DNA of 64,000 nt, taken from NCBI RefSeq assembly GCF_000011185.1, contig NC_002689.2:682001-746000 (forward strand), read 5' to 3'. This stretch comes from Thermoplasma volcanium GSS1. GTDB taxonomy: Archaea > Thermoplasmatota > Thermoplasmata > Thermoplasmatales > Thermoplasmataceae. The position numbers and the translations under genes are program-made. This document shows, piece after piece, positions 39,671 to 50,759 of this stretch (its first letter is position 1; each line of letters begins with the position of its first letter). Below the pieces are notes generated by a model. It made no database searches. It saw nothing but the letters and a program-made list of their open reading frames with translations, and was not told the DNA's origin.

Positions 39671-39702
39671 GAGGATGTTAGGTTCTTTAGAGGCAGCAGG
39701 AT

Positions 39703-40263
39703 ATGGAAATACTTACCTATCTAATTGGTGTTCTTCTTGGACTGTCGCTCACAGCTCCACCTGGCCCAGTAAATTCTATAATATCTGTTGAAAGTGTTAG
39801 ATCAAAAATTCACGGCTCAAGCGTTGGGGCAGGCGCCATGACTGCCGACATTATTTTCTTTATCATAGTTTATAGTTTTGGAAATATAGTGCCAAAATCA
39901 GCGTTATATGCACTATATATCGTAGGATCAATTGTCATGTTCTACTTTGCTTATTCTACACTTAAGAAAAGTTCGCGCTACAAAACGAGAAGGGGCAATT
40001 ACTTTGTAGGGCTGTTAGTTGGTATATCTAACCCTTTCCAGATAATTTGGTGGGTTACGGCCGGTCTCTTCGTCGTGAACCATATGTCATTGATAGGAGT
40101 TTTTGGCCTCTTCAGCGGTGTGGTTTTATGGATAACCATTTTTCCGTTCTTTGTAAACAAATATGCAAAGCGTTACGAAAAATACGTTCGTATTGCATCA
40201 AGTGTTGTTCTCATATCTTTCGGTGTATACATACTTATCGTGGGAATCAAGGTTATTTTGTAA
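39703..40263 (+). CDS. LysE/RhtB-family exporter
   Basis: A 186-residue membrane protein with about six hydrophobic helices. The N-terminus LLGLSLTAPPGPVNSIISVE carries the Pro-rich segment typical of LysE transporters. It would export amino acids or related solutes. Start ATG 39703 follows a GCAGCAGG stretch. Confidence 0.85.
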   Translation: MEILTYLIGVLLGLSLTAPPGPVNSIISVESVRSKIHGSSVGAGAMTADIIFFIIVYSFGNIVPKSALYALYIVGSIVMFYFAYSTLKKSSRYKTRRGNYFVGLLVGISNPFQIIWWVTAGLFVVNHMSLIGVFGLFSGVVLWITIFPFFVNKYAKRYEKYVRIASSVVLISFGVYILIVGIKVIL

Positions 40264-40668
40264 TTCATAACACTAACAAGATAAAGATTTATTCGTTCTT
40301 CATGCCATTTTATTTTACTAGACCTACTTGTGAATTTATTTATTTCGTTTCAAACTCCTAATCGTTTATAATATTACCAATATACCAATCGGTTTTATCA
40401 AACGTCTATTGACGTTTGACTTTATGCCATATTTTACGTCTCTTTTGACTACTTCACTTTATAAGACTTTAATAGTTCCCTTCGAACATGCACGAACGCT
40501 CTTTGGCTATGATAAATATATAGCTTCTTCCATATACGAATCTACTTACAGTATTTCATGATTTTTTTCCATCATTTTACTTGAGGTATCAATCTATTAA
40601 ACAATCAGCAAAAAAATTAACAATATCAAACTAAGAAAAATTAAAGCCATCCATATTCATATCAACCC
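40264..40668. other. Intergenic stretch, no gene seen
   Basis: AT-rich, with no convincing frame. A direct-repeat-like pair AACGTCTATTGACGTTTGAC (near 40400) contains the palindrome AACGTC-N4-GACGTT, a possible operator. Confidence 0.3.
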
Positions 40669-41097
40669 ATGAGAGTCATAGTAGCATATGACGGCTCTCC
40701 TGGAGCCGACAAGGCTGTCGGATTCGCATTGGGCCTCAAAGATAGCATTGATAAATACTTTATTTTATACGTTTCTAGGGATATTACGGATTTAAGCGGG
40801 CAGCTTGTATATATATCGGATGAAACAGTAGAACAGCAGGAAAGGTTGGCAGATGAGATCGTCAATAAGGCAAAGTCACTGATGACCAGATCAGGTGTGG
40901 ATTATGAAGTTATGAAGGTGGACTCCAATGGAGAAGACATCTCTAAGGTTATTGTAAAGATTGCGCAAGAAAAAGGAATTGATGTTATATTTACCGGTAC
41001 TAGAAAATTGAGGGGCCTAGATAAATTTTTTCTTGGATCAATCAGTTCCGGCATTTTAGCTCTTTCCTCTTGCCCTGTAATAGTTGTACCACCGTGA
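40669..41097 (+). CDS. Universal stress protein (UspA family)
   Basis: A 142-residue Usp domain: VIVAYDGSPGADKAV at the start and the ATP-binding end GTRKLRGLDKFFLGSISSGI, which follows G-x2-G-x9-GS. The helix-strand order is complete. ATP-binding Usp proteins act in stress survival; the specific role is unknown. Confidence 0.93.
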   Translation: MRVIVAYDGSPGADKAVGFALGLKDSIDKYFILYVSRDITDLSGQLVYISDETVEQQERLADEIVNKAKSLMTRSGVDYEVMKVDSNGEDISKVIVKIAQEKGIDVIFTGTRKLRGLDKFFLGSISSGILALSSCPVIVVPP

Positions 41098-41256
41098 TTA
41101 AATAAAAGTATATTTATGAGATTATGAAAAATTGAAGATACCGGAGATCTATGAGATTTGATTGTTTCCTGCTACGCTTGAACAATTGGTAGAAATAAAT
41201 ACTTGAAGGAAACATAGTTATATTAAAGCAATGAGAAGACCCATCTAAAATGGGTA

Positions 41257-41982
41257 TTATTTGAATTGGCCTTTCTCTTTTTCTATTCTTCCCTTCTCGG
41301 AAACGACGTATATATTACAGCCGTCATCGTTACCTTCAAATATCTTATCCGCTATGTTATTGAAGAGGCCAACATCTACAACTCCTGGGATACTTTTGAT
41401 CTTTTTTTCAAGCTCATTAGTTTCCCTTATCCTTCCGAATTTCATATCAGCTATATAGTTCCCATTGTCTGTTATGAAGAGCGTCCCATCGCTGTTTTTT
41501 CTTAGATCGGTGGATGGGCATATCTTCCTGAGATTCTCTAGCGTCATCCTGTGAAGGAAAGGGACAACTTCCACTGGTAGAGGAAAGCTGCCGAAGTTTT
41601 CGTCATCTATTTTTCTACTATCAACTATAACGTACATCTCTTTGCTGTTGTATGCGACTATCTTTTCCCTCAGAAGAGCACCTCCACCGCCTTTTATGAG
41701 TGTTCCATGGAGATTAACCTGATCCGCACCATCGATTGTTAAATCTATAATCTGTTCTGGGTTTTCAGATATTTCTATACCGGCAGCTCTTGCGAGTTCT
41801 TCAGATTTCTTAGATGTACAAACACCCTTTATTTTTAAATTCTCTTCAGAAACTCTTCTACCTAGTTCCTCAATTAAATAGCGGGCCGTTGTCCCTGTGC
41901 CGATACCTATAACCATCCCTGTTTTCACATAGGATGCGGCTTCAACAGCAGCGTTTCTTTTCTGCTTCTCATAATCTGGCAT
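41257..41982 (-). CDS. rpiA: Ribose-5-phosphate isomerase A
   Basis: A 241-residue RpiA that interconverts ribose 5-phosphate and ribulose 5-phosphate in the pentose-phosphate pathway. Motifs are GIGTGTTARYLIEEL, DLTIDGADQV and KGGGGALLREKIVA (active-site Asp, Lys and Glu), with the C-terminal GVVDVGLF strand. Length is normal. The start at 41982 is the first ATG of the frame, and the family's AAVEAASYVKTGMVIGIGTG follows. Confidence 0.95.
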   Translation of the reverse strand: MPDYEKQKRNAAVEAASYVKTGMVIGIGTGTTARYLIEELGRRVSEENLKIKGVCTSKKSEELARAAGIEISENPEQIIDLTIDGADQVNLHGTLIKGGGGALLREKIVAYNSKEMYVIVDSRKIDDENFGSFPLPVEVVPFLHRMTLENLRKICPSTDLRKNSDGTLFITDNGNYIADMKFGRIRETNELEKKIKSIPGVVDVGLFNNIADKIFEGNDDGCNIYVVSEKGRIEKEKGQFK

Positions 41983-42373
41983 ATCGTAACATTGTTACTT
42001 TAAAATTAATTTATCTTTTCATCCAATAGATGGAGTCAATGTAAACAAATGTATTTCACAATTTCTACCATTTTTCCTGTCTTTGAGTCGAGTTAAGAAT
42101 AAAATTTATAAGATTCGTGAGCGCTTCGGCAACACTTTGAAAAAGCTAGATTGAAAACGGTATAACTTAATATTACATTATAAGTAAGGATTTAAATGAA
42201 TCTATACGTAATGCTTTAATTTTAATGTTCTAAATATGAACTAACTAGGATCAGATGTATGTTAAAAATAGAGCACTTGTAAATTACGCATGATCCTTTA
42301 ATAAAAGTAAATAATAATGAAAGCTGCTGAATTTTTATTTCGAAATATATGTTAAAGAATATTTTTCAGAAGC
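41983..42373. other. Intergenic stretch, no gene seen
   Basis: AT-rich sequence holding the promoter of rpiA at its left side and, at its right side, the end of the leftward permease gene. No RNA gene or frame is evident. Confidence 0.3.
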
Positions 42374-43804
42374 TTAAAAATCTGACTCGTAGCTGGTTGG
42401 CATTTTCCTCTGGCCATTTCTAAGATATACATTGATACCTATGGCAACAGCTACCATGAATATTACAGCGGTTATTATTGCTATGTTAGTGGGATATGTG
42501 GGCGGAAAGAAGCTGTAGTATATACCTATGAGCAGCAGTACGAGTGATATTGCAGGCAGTACTGCATGTTTTAGGACTGAGAATTCCCTGAACTTCTTGA
42601 ATGCCACTGGAAGCGATATATCAGTCATTATGTGGCCAATGAATAAGGCAACTGCCGATGCGGTGACAAGATACAGGAAACCGTTGAACGGCCCCATGGC
42701 CAATCCGGCAATTAGTGATACCAATATCCCAGTGAATGCTATGAATACAAGGGCTACGTGCGGTGTTTTGTATTTCCCATGAGTCTTTGCAAAGACTTTT
42801 GGTGCTATGCCATCCCTAGACATAGCGAAAAACATCCTGGCTGCGCTGTTTAATGGTGCGAGAGAACCGGTGTAAAGGCTGTTGACTGCAAAAATCATCA
42901 TTGCTATGGCCATAGGCATTCCCATATATTTTAGAGCTTCTATTATACCGGGCACTCCCTGCCCAACTGTAAGACCTGCGGCAGGATTACTTTGAGCAAA
43001 TGTGTTCATGTTACTTATTCCCCATCCTATTGTAAGTGCGTATGATGTGAGTACAAACACAACGCCAGTTACAAGGAAGCTTATCAAAAGTGCATTCCTT
43101 ATGTTCCTCTTTGGCTGTTTCGCTTCCTCTCCAAGCGACACTACTGCAGATGATCCAGACATTGAAAATATCGCAAGTATCATGCCAACAAAAACAGGTC
43201 CGAAGCCCCCGGCAGGTTTAGGAGTAAAAGGCTCTAGGGTATTGGCAGGCCCCTTTATAACGATTATTGTAAGCGATAAAATAACGAGCAAGGCTATCTG
43301 TATGATAGATGAGGCTAGACTGTACTTTGTAGAACCTTCTATACCAAGATAGGCAGGTAAAAGTACCAACAGCCCAATGGCGATAAGGACAGGTATCCAT
43401 ATCCATGCCGTTAACGTTATGCCAAAGAATATTTCGAATAGGCCAGGTATGAAAACTGCGGTTATAAACAGGATTGCGTTCGTATACGTCATATAATAGG
43501 AGAAGAATAGAACGTATCCAGAAATAGATCCGTAGTATTGACCAGCTCCATTCCTGTTGTATGTGTAGAATCCACCTGCGGAAGCAATTTTCTTTGAATA
43601 TTGATACGGTGTATTGATCCAGAACAGTACGGCAAATATTGCTATAAGATAAGCAAGCGGAAGGGAACCTAGTGCGATGCTTGCTGATCCAGTCATTGTG
43701 GCCGCAACTGCCCCTAATGGAGATATCATTGCTATTGCTTGACCAAGCAACGGCCAAAATCCGACAGCATTTGATTTTAGATGACCTGCAGATGTATCAT
43801 TCAT
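42374..43804 (-). CDS. APC-family amino acid permease
   Basis: A 476-residue transporter with about 12 membrane segments. The N-terminal ATMTGSASIALGSLPLAYLI and AGGFYTYNRNGAGQYYGSIS segments and SLGEEAKQPKRNIRNALLIS match the APC superfamily (the last is the conserved cytoplasmic loop). It differs clearly from the other permease at 29.3-30.9 kb. Substrate unknown. Confidence 0.9.
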   Translation of the reverse strand: MNDTSAGHLKSNAVGFWPLLGQAIAMISPLGAVAATMTGSASIALGSLPLAYLIAIFAVLFWINTPYQYSKKIASAGGFYTYNRNGAGQYYGSISGYVLFFSYYMTYTNAILFITAVFIPGLFEIFFGITLTAWIWIPVLIAIGLLVLLPAYLGIEGSTKYSLASSIIQIALLVILSLTIIVIKGPANTLEPFTPKPAGGFGPVFVGMILAIFSMSGSSAVVSLGEEAKQPKRNIRNALLISFLVTGVVFVLTSYALTIGWGISNMNTFAQSNPAAGLTVGQGVPGIIEALKYMGMPMAIAMMIFAVNSLYTGSLAPLNSAARMFFAMSRDGIAPKVFAKTHGKYKTPHVALVFIAFTGILVSLIAGLAMGPFNGFLYLVTASAVALFIGHIMTDISLPVAFKKFREFSVLKHAVLPAISLVLLLIGIYYSFFPPTYPTNIAIITAVIFMVAVAIGINVYLRNGQRKMPTSYESDF

Positions 43805-44108
43805 ATATTCACTATGCTTGCGGAAAATATAAAGATTTCACGCTGAATGCGTATATTAGCCTTCCGCATGAAATTATATAATTTGACAGATGCTAATTAA
43901 GCTCTTGTTAGCAAGTCGTGGAGGATTTTTTCATTTTTACATTTGTCCGCAAATTTCATGCAAGATCGGGCCTTCACCTTTTCGCTCTAAAGTCATTAAA
44001 CATGGCAAATGCTGGCAGTAAGATGTTAAAAAGTATGGTGGTGATATTATAAACTTCAATACAAAGTAAATTCATTTTGGCTATAGTTTCTGCGCCTTCT
44101 AGTTATAT

Positions 44109-44669
44109 TTAAGGATTATAAGCCATTAAAAAATCCGAGGCCAGAGAAACAAAGGTTTGGTATCTAGCCTGGCCGTAAAGCACGAATTTTATGATGTATC
44201 CTTCTTTGTTAGAAAGAAAATCTGTTACTGCCTTCAGTGCTATCACAGAAGCTTCTTCAAATGGATACCCATAGATACCGGTGCTTATGGCAGGGAACGC
44301 TATACACTTAATCCCGTGAATTTTTGCAATCTCCAATGAACGATAATAGCTACTATAAAGGGTTTCAGCGTCTTCTTCCTGGCCCCTATATATCGGACCA
44401 ACTGTATGTATAACATACTTCGCCTTTAGTTTCCCACCGGAAGTTATGTCAGCTTCACCTGGCGGCAACCCCTTAGGCCATTTCGTTCTTCTGAGTTCGG
44501 CACACTCCAGATCTATAGTTTTTCCACCTTTGAGGTGAATTGCTCCATCGACGCCTCCCCCTCCCATGAGACTAGGATTCGCTGCGTTCACTATCGCCTC
44601 ACAGTTAACATCCGTTATATCACCTTCAATTATTTCTATTAAGTTTCCCTTATAACTGAAGCTTACCAT
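44109..44669 (-). CDS. Macro-domain protein (ADP-ribose binding)
   Basis: A 186-residue macro domain. AIVNAANPSLMGGGGVDGAI carries the conserved Asn-Ala-Ala-Asn and glycine loop, and GIKCIAFPAISTGIYGYPFE the second ligand loop. Such proteins hydrolyse O-acetyl-ADP-ribose or ADP-ribosyl groups. It is probably monocistronic. Confidence 0.93.
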   Translation of the reverse strand: MVSFSYKGNLIEIIEGDITDVNCEAIVNAANPSLMGGGGVDGAIHLKGGKTIDLECAELRRTKWPKGLPPGEADITSGGKLKAKYVIHTVGPIYRGQEEDAETLYSSYYRSLEIAKIHGIKCIAFPAISTGIYGYPFEEASVIALKAVTDFLSNKEGYIIKFVLYGQARYQTFVSLASDFLMAYNP

Positions 44670-45695
44670 GTTTGTTGCACCTTATACACATTAATTATTT
44701 TATGATGTATAAATGGATTTGAGTGTTTGCTTATTAATACCTATTCTATTGACAGATCGCTATGGTTCAAAGTGTCTATACAGATCAGAAATTATCGCGG
44801 ATTATTATTCCCTCCACTTGTCTCAACATCGCCAGGAAGATCATCTGCAAACGGTCTATTTCTGAATTTTCCAGGTATGGTTGATAAAGCTAGCCTCCTA
44901 TATTTTTTATGATTCGAGCGTAGATAGATTCCTCAGACTTATTAGCTTAGTTTGCGGCAAAGATACTGAGTAAAAAGTACTTATTATTAGCGAATATAGC
45001 CCCTATAGAATAAAGCTGGCGTCTTCCATAGTGAATTTTGAAATCCACATAGTATTACTAGAGCGGTATAAGATTTTCTAATTTGACCTTTTGAAAAAGG
45101 TTTGTCCGGTCTTAGCGAATTTCATTTACACGCATTCTATTGCAGATCTAAAGTAAATATCAAGTACGTTGGTAAGGTAGCGCTTTCAATATCTATAAGA
45201 TACCATATGAGCATCTATCTCTTTTGTTCATATACCGTTAAATGCTCCATCAAACCGTACAAGGGAACGATCGTGAAGTGTTAGAAAATACAATATAGCA
45301 GCTGTTGAAAGAGGCAATCTTGCTATTTTTAATTCACATGGTTTTTGATAACTTTATTTCAGTCAAACGGCTTTACAGTACGATGTGTAATCTTCGTTTT
45401 TTTTACAGATTGTTTTTCCGCTTTTCTGCGAGGGCAAGTCTTGCATTTTTATATGTAAAGTATTTAGTCAATCATTACGGTGTCTTCAATCAGATAGATC
45501 CGCTTAAGTTTCTATTTAGAATATTGCTTTCCGTATTTCTTCCTGAGATTAATCTAAATCTTAACTAGATTATATAAGATACGGGAATTAGTTTATCAGA
45601 TGTTTAGCATGGCGAGGTCTCCAATAAATGCACAACATTCGAGACACTATGAAGTAAAATCATAGAAATTTCGTGGTTAGATCTGTTCTGGAATT
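44670..45695. other. Gene-poor AT-rich stretch
   Basis: No frame here has a recognisable protein or a good start site; the short hydrophobic frames (for instance 45305-45568) are likely chance. It sits at the left edge of the second accessory island, so it may contain old element debris that I cannot identify. Confidence 0.35.
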
Positions 45696-47015
45696 TTAGT
45701 TTTTTATATCTATTACCTCGAGCAGCTGCTTTGCCTGCGACAGCCCAAGGTATTTTCTTGTATATTTCGCGTTATTGCTATATTTATAAGTTGTCATAAA
45801 TTCACTATCAGTTATGGCCCGAAGTTCATTAAGTTTTTGATTGAATGATAATTGCAACTGTTTCAATTGTTTGAGAGACAAATATGGTTCAATAAAAACT
45901 TGTATCGGATTGGTTCTATAAGTGTTTCCCTCAACAAATATCCCATCAGTACCAAAAACGTCTTTTATATAATATAATCCAGCCCTTCCATTTTCGTTTC
46001 CTGTGTCAACAGTTCTTATAAATAATGGATTCCTTATTATTTTTTCGTAAAGCTTATCATTTACAAAAAACGATTCTTTTATGTATTCACCATTCTTATA
46101 TTCTTTTGAATTTAACAGTAGCACTTTATTATTTCCGGGGTTATTATCGATCTCCTTCTTAGTCAAATAATAAGATATTTTAAGCGTATTCTTTTCTTGT
46201 GACTTGATATAATCATCAAATTCAGTGCCTGCCCTGTAATCATTTTTATGAGATAATATGTATTCCCTTTCTTTTATTTCTCCATTTATTTTTGTAGCTT
46301 TAAATTTTATAGTGCTGTTTTTAGCAGTTGTTCTTTCAAAAAAGCATATTGCTACGTTTACACCTGTATTTTCAAAAATCTTCTTCTCGAATATTATGGC
46401 ATCATTTATTTTATACCAAGGTAAAAACTTTCTCCTAATTAAATTAGAAACTGAATGTCCAAATAAAAAATTTGAAGGAATTATGTAAACCATCTGATTT
46501 ATTTCATTTTGCAAATCATTCATTAACGCAATTTGGTATAGGTCCTGCAAACCCTTAAGTGAAGCGGTAAAATAATCAAGTTGTCCAAAATTCTCCTTAT
46601 GTTTGGCGATATATCCTATGTACAAATATGGTGGATTCGTTATATGGTAAATTGGTTTTTTTACGTTTAGAAGAGGATATTCTTTAAGTGTATCCTTTAC
46701 CTGAATGTTTTTTTCTGCTATCATTCTTGGTATCCTATATGATTCTGCATTTTTTATGGCCCTTTCGACCATTTCTTTTTGTATATCAAATAGAAATATG
46801 TTATCGCGAAAGAATTCGATTCTCTTCTCTTCTGGCACTAGATCAAGGATAGGTAGAATTAAATTGCCTTCACCGGCAAACAGATCAACCCATGTATAAC
46901 AGTTTATTTTGTCCTTGATTTTAGGCAGTATGTATTCCTTAAATATATTTACAGACGTGAGGTGTTCACCTAGTGTACGCCTTTTCATAAGAATCGATTT
47001 TTCAGTATGATGCAA
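45696..47015 (-). CDS. Orphan N6-adenine DNA methyltransferase
   Basis: A 439-residue methyltransferase. DLFAGEGNLILPILD near residue 45 is the SAM-binding motif and ITNPPYLYIGYIAKH near 130 the catalytic NPPY. The part after 300 would recognise the DNA target. No restriction endonuclease gene is next to it, so it is an orphan methylase or the protective half of a lost R-M system. The stop is TAA and the frame is intact. Confidence 0.85.
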   Translation of the reverse strand: MHHTEKSILMKRRTLGEHLTSVNIFKEYILPKIKDKINCYTWVDLFAGEGNLILPILDLVPEEKRIEFFRDNIFLFDIQKEMVERAIKNAESYRIPRMIAEKNIQVKDTLKEYPLLNVKKPIYHITNPPYLYIGYIAKHKENFGQLDYFTASLKGLQDLYQIALMNDLQNEINQMVYIIPSNFLFGHSVSNLIRRKFLPWYKINDAIIFEKKIFENTGVNVAICFFERTTAKNSTIKFKATKINGEIKEREYILSHKNDYRAGTEFDDYIKSQEKNTLKISYYLTKKEIDNNPGNNKVLLLNSKEYKNGEYIKESFFVNDKLYEKIIRNPLFIRTVDTGNENGRAGLYYIKDVFGTDGIFVEGNTYRTNPIQVFIEPYLSLKQLKQLQLSFNQKLNELRAITDSEFMTTYKYSNNAKYTRKYLGLSQAKQLLEVIDIKN

Positions 47016-47587
47016 TGTATCACCTTTTGTTGTATTTGTTATCGTTATATAGTATGAGGCGTTATATAAGCATATATTATCATGTTGACGTCTCCTTTCG
47101 TAATGTGATGAATTTTATGTATTTATGAAGGACACCTTTTCTGGAACTTGTCGATCTATTGTATATACATTTATAATATCCTTTTAATGTTCTCCAATGG
47201 TCTTTTATTTATTTCGATCGTATAAAAATAGATTATTTTCATAGCACTCTCTACAGTGTGCATGAATTGCTGTAAAATTGAGATGATCTTGTAATATTCA
47301 GAACTAACTGGAAAGAGTGAAAGAAGTAATAAGCACTTTCTTGAGAGACGAAAAAAGAGCTTATAGAATGGTATTTAAACAATAAAAAGCAATAGGCTAG
47401 GATGCAGGTATCATCATGTTCGAAAGAAAAGCAAATAAAAAAATAAAGGAAAAGAAAATTCCATAAAGCTGAATAAAAATCCAACTCAAAAGACAGCAGA
47501 CATGTTCGTTAGAAACAAATGCATTCGGAATATATCGGATAATAGAAAATGCCTTTGATTCTGTGATCCTAGAATCGTATATTGAAG
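47016..47587. other. Stretch without recognised genes
   Basis: AT-rich. A + stretch near 47400-47470 is lysine-rich but has no start or match. It could be a degraded endonuclease gene belonging to the methyltransferase, but nothing in it shows this. Confidence 0.25.
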
Positions 47588-47794
47588 ATGTATCTATACG
47601 AAATAATGAATCATCGAATTATTTGGGTTGGTGAATATTTCTCCTCTCGTATGCCGCAACTTGTATGGGGATGGGATGAAAAAGTAACATCGCCAGTTGA
47701 AATACCCATGGGATCAAAGATAAAATTTCTTTACAAAGATTCTCCGTACATTAAGGCATGTGAAGGCATCAAGTACAGGTATAAGGCTTCATAA
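47588..47794 (+). CDS. Small hypothetical protein (uncertain)
   Basis: A 68-residue frame (MYLYEIMNHRIIWVGEYFSS ... IPMGSKIKFLYKDSPYIKAC) with a protein-like composition. No family recognised. It may be a fragment of a larger decayed gene. Confidence 0.3.
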   Translation: MYLYEIMNHRIIWVGEYFSSRMPQLVWGWDEKVTSPVEIPMGSKIKFLYKDSPYIKACEGIKYRYKAS

Positions 47795-48104
47795 TTATCC
47801 ATAGGGGCTAACAGCTGTCGAAATTGAAATTCTTTCAGATAAGGTACGTACATCATCATTGAACTGGTCTTTAATAAGTGATCGCACAATAATGATCAAT
47901 ATCAATAAAAATGTATAACTGGAAAAAATATCTAAATATGGATGTAGATTAAAGTTTGACAGGATATTTTCAAAATTACAGTAATTTATGTACACTATCT
48001 CTATGAAGGTCAAGATATATTTTACATTTTGAAATGATCTTATTGGATTACCAGGTAATTTGCTACAAAAATTATATAAAATCGGATCTATAACACTTGA
48101 TATC

Positions 48105-49305
48105 ATGTATCCAACGTCTATTGATAAACGGGGAAAACTTGATTATTTCTTTTACAGATTCCTACTGTCTAAAGGGTTAACGAGCATAACCACAATGGCA
48201 TTCATCATATACTTTATGTGGATCATCGTTGTTAGATCTCATTCCGTCTTCCTTTATGGATTGATAATAACAATTTATCTCGCCGTTCAGATTGTATTCT
48301 CCATACCTATCGGTCACATGATCGACCGGATAAATAATACAGCCCTGAACTTCCTTTCAAGCTTTATTATCGTGATTAGCTATTCACTGCTGCTGTTAAA
48401 TGATAGTATTACGGCAATATATCGTAACTGCGGTATCAATTTTTGGGCAAACTCTTAAAACAGACTCCTTTTCTGCAATTATCAAGAAATTTCTCAAAGA
48501 AGAATCATACAAAAAGGCAGTATCTTTGAATTTCTTAACAGGAAGCGTAACGTCTTTAACGGGTGCAATCATAGGAGGCGTCTTCCTGATCTACTTTTCA
48601 GACTATTTCGTAGATGTCATGATTTCCGCAGTACTTATCTCACTGCTCTCTGCAATTCCAGTCATACAAAAGACCCAAAGGGTAAATGAAAATAGAAATA
48701 CTTTCTCAGGAGAAATGAAGTCTGTGGGATTATTCCTGAGGCGGATTAGTGGATTTCTATTATTAGCTTTTTTCTTGAATGGTCTTTTTATATCGATCGA
48801 CACATACTCGTCGGGGCTGTTCAACCTTGTACTAAAGGCCAATCCTGCTTATTACACTGCCTTTAACATGGCTGTACCTATCGGTATGATGGTTGGTACT
48901 CCGTTGGTTAACGTAAGGTATTTTAAAATGGAGGAGCCAGCTTTTATCTCAGGAATGATATTTATTTTTGCTCCACTATTAATAATACTTTCATTAAGCA
49001 AATTCCCTACCCTTGACATAATTGACGCTTTCACAATTGGTTTACTACTACCTTTGATCAATATACCACTAAATAGCAGACTAATAAAAATAATACCGGG
49101 AAAGATCTATGGAAAGATAAGTGCTGTCATGAGGATATTCGTTCAAGGCGCACAACCTGCAATGGGGGCATTATTTAATGTACTCGCAATTGGAATTAGC
49201 GTAAAGACGGTGTTTCTATACGTAGGATTATTAGTTATACCCCTGGCGCTCTATGGAATGAGTATAGTTCCTCGATTTTTTGTATCTTATTTTTCTGGTA
49301 TATAA
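48105..49305 (+). pseudogene. MFS-type transporter with one frameshift
   Basis: ATG 48105 gives MYPTSIDKRGKLDYFFYRFL and then four hydrophobic helices including FSIPIGHMIDRINNTALNFL, the MFS loop-2 pattern. The frame changes near 48420-48440 (from LLLLNDSIT to IVTAVSIFGQTLKTDSFSAI) and then runs on through seven or eight more helices to 49305. One indel would restore a transporter of about 400 residues. Decay is the simplest reading. Confidence 0.75.
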
Positions 49306-49810
49306 TGAAAGATTCGGCAAAATGCCCTTCAAAAGCCAGGACTGGAATGAATGCTATAGGCCTTCCCGCATATATAAGGCTCGTATGATTTCAAACGCAA
49401 TAGCTTCTTTGTATTACCTTTGCGTTGAGTCAATTACTTAATTTTGCCTGTTCTAAATGATATGGAAAGGAAGACCTACCATCTGTCATAAGCGTTAATG
49501 ATCGATATAAAATAAATTTGAACCTGCGATGAAGTCGGTTTCTGTTTACCATCATTATGTCTTGTACTAACTTTATCAGCATGGTTCTGAACTTAGTTCT
49601 ATGTCTTGTGGCGTTAGATATATAATCGATAAAATGAATAGTAAAAAAATCGCATATTAATACAGAACAAATAATGACGTACAACAGGCGCTTAATAGGT
49701 TCACATTTGAACAGCAGGAGGATATAGTTTATATCAACGAAAAAACCGTTTCTCAATAAAATCAATTGGAATATATACATAGCAGAGTACGCCTTTTTAT
49801 GACGGTAAGT
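49306..49810. other. Stretch without recognised genes
   Basis: AT-rich spacer; nothing coding was seen with confidence on either strand. Confidence 0.3.
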
Positions 49811-50301
49811 ATGAAATCGTTGTATAGGGATATATCGATAAATGGCGCCCTGTTATCGTTCATATCCTTCACAATAGTTAATTCAATTAGCTAGGCTCCG
49901 ACCATAGAATTCAATTCAAGTGTAATACCGTACAATGAGCCCCTTCCTATATATACAATAATTCAAATCTCACCTATGCTGTTGGATACGTGAACTTCAG
50001 TCGCTATGTTAACAGCGTTTCCTATGTCTATGGTGCTTTGCCAGTTATGGTATATAAGGCAGAAAATTTTGGCTATTTTGTTCCGTTTGCACTCTTCTTG
50101 ATTTTCAAGGTTAGACAGAAAACAGATTTCCCCTTCTTTAGTACATTGTTATATGGCAGTATTCAGGTCGGCCCTGTCAACTATATAAATTCGCATGAGA
50201 TCGTCTTTGCTTTTCATACTTATGGTTCGCTGTTGAACCTTACAGTACAAGTTTCATTATTTATAGCGGTTTGGGCATCAATAATTTTTCAATTTGGATA
50301 A
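49811..50301 (+). pseudogene. Membrane-protein remnant with amber codon and frameshift
   Basis: ATG 49811 gives MKSLYRDISINGALLSFISF, a signal-like start, then TAG at 49892-49894, then APTIEFNSSVIPYNEPLPIY in the same frame. Near 49970 the frame shifts to SNLTYAVGYVNFSRYVNSVS, followed by hydrophobic helices (YFVPFALFLIFKV and LNLTVQVSLFIAVWASIIF) to 50301. No family recognised. Confidence 0.45.
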
Positions 50302-50759
50302 AATCTACGCTAATTCCTTCCTGTAATATTGACCCACGTCATATCCCATCCATGAAAAAGGTTCTTTTAACTTTCTCTTTAACTTTTTTTCCTTATTAAT
50401 TTTATTGCATCGTCCAGCTTCGCTTTTCTCACATGTCTCTTTGATCTTTCAGACATTGCTTTCATCTTTATTTCAGTGGTTGCCAATACTGTCAATGAAT
50501 TTCATGTTCCTTGATAGCATTGTTTATATTGCCTACAGCAGTATGCGGGTAATAGATCCCTTGAGAGTTTTTCGTAGTACTCCAAATGTTATTTATTTAT
50601 AGAGCGTCGAATAGACCTAATCCAATCAAGATCATTTATTGCTTAAGCTAATTATAAATTTATTTCAGAAAGATGATCTCTTTGAATAAGTTGATCTTCA
50701 GTTGTTCAGGCCATGCTTTGACCTAAACATGTTGATATTTCATTATCACCATATAACCT
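50302..50759. other. Stretch without recognised genes
   Basis: Several short hydrophobic + strand frames (such as 50405-50602) could be a continuation of the preceding membrane-protein remnant, but nothing is recognisable. Confidence 0.25.

Noticed and set aside
45305-45568. 87-residue hydrophobic frame
   Set aside because: There is no start context, no family and no partner; AT-rich hydrophobic frames arise by chance here.
47251-47484. Minus-strand frame near 47.3 kb
   Set aside because: It is a low-complexity aromatic stretch without start signal or match.
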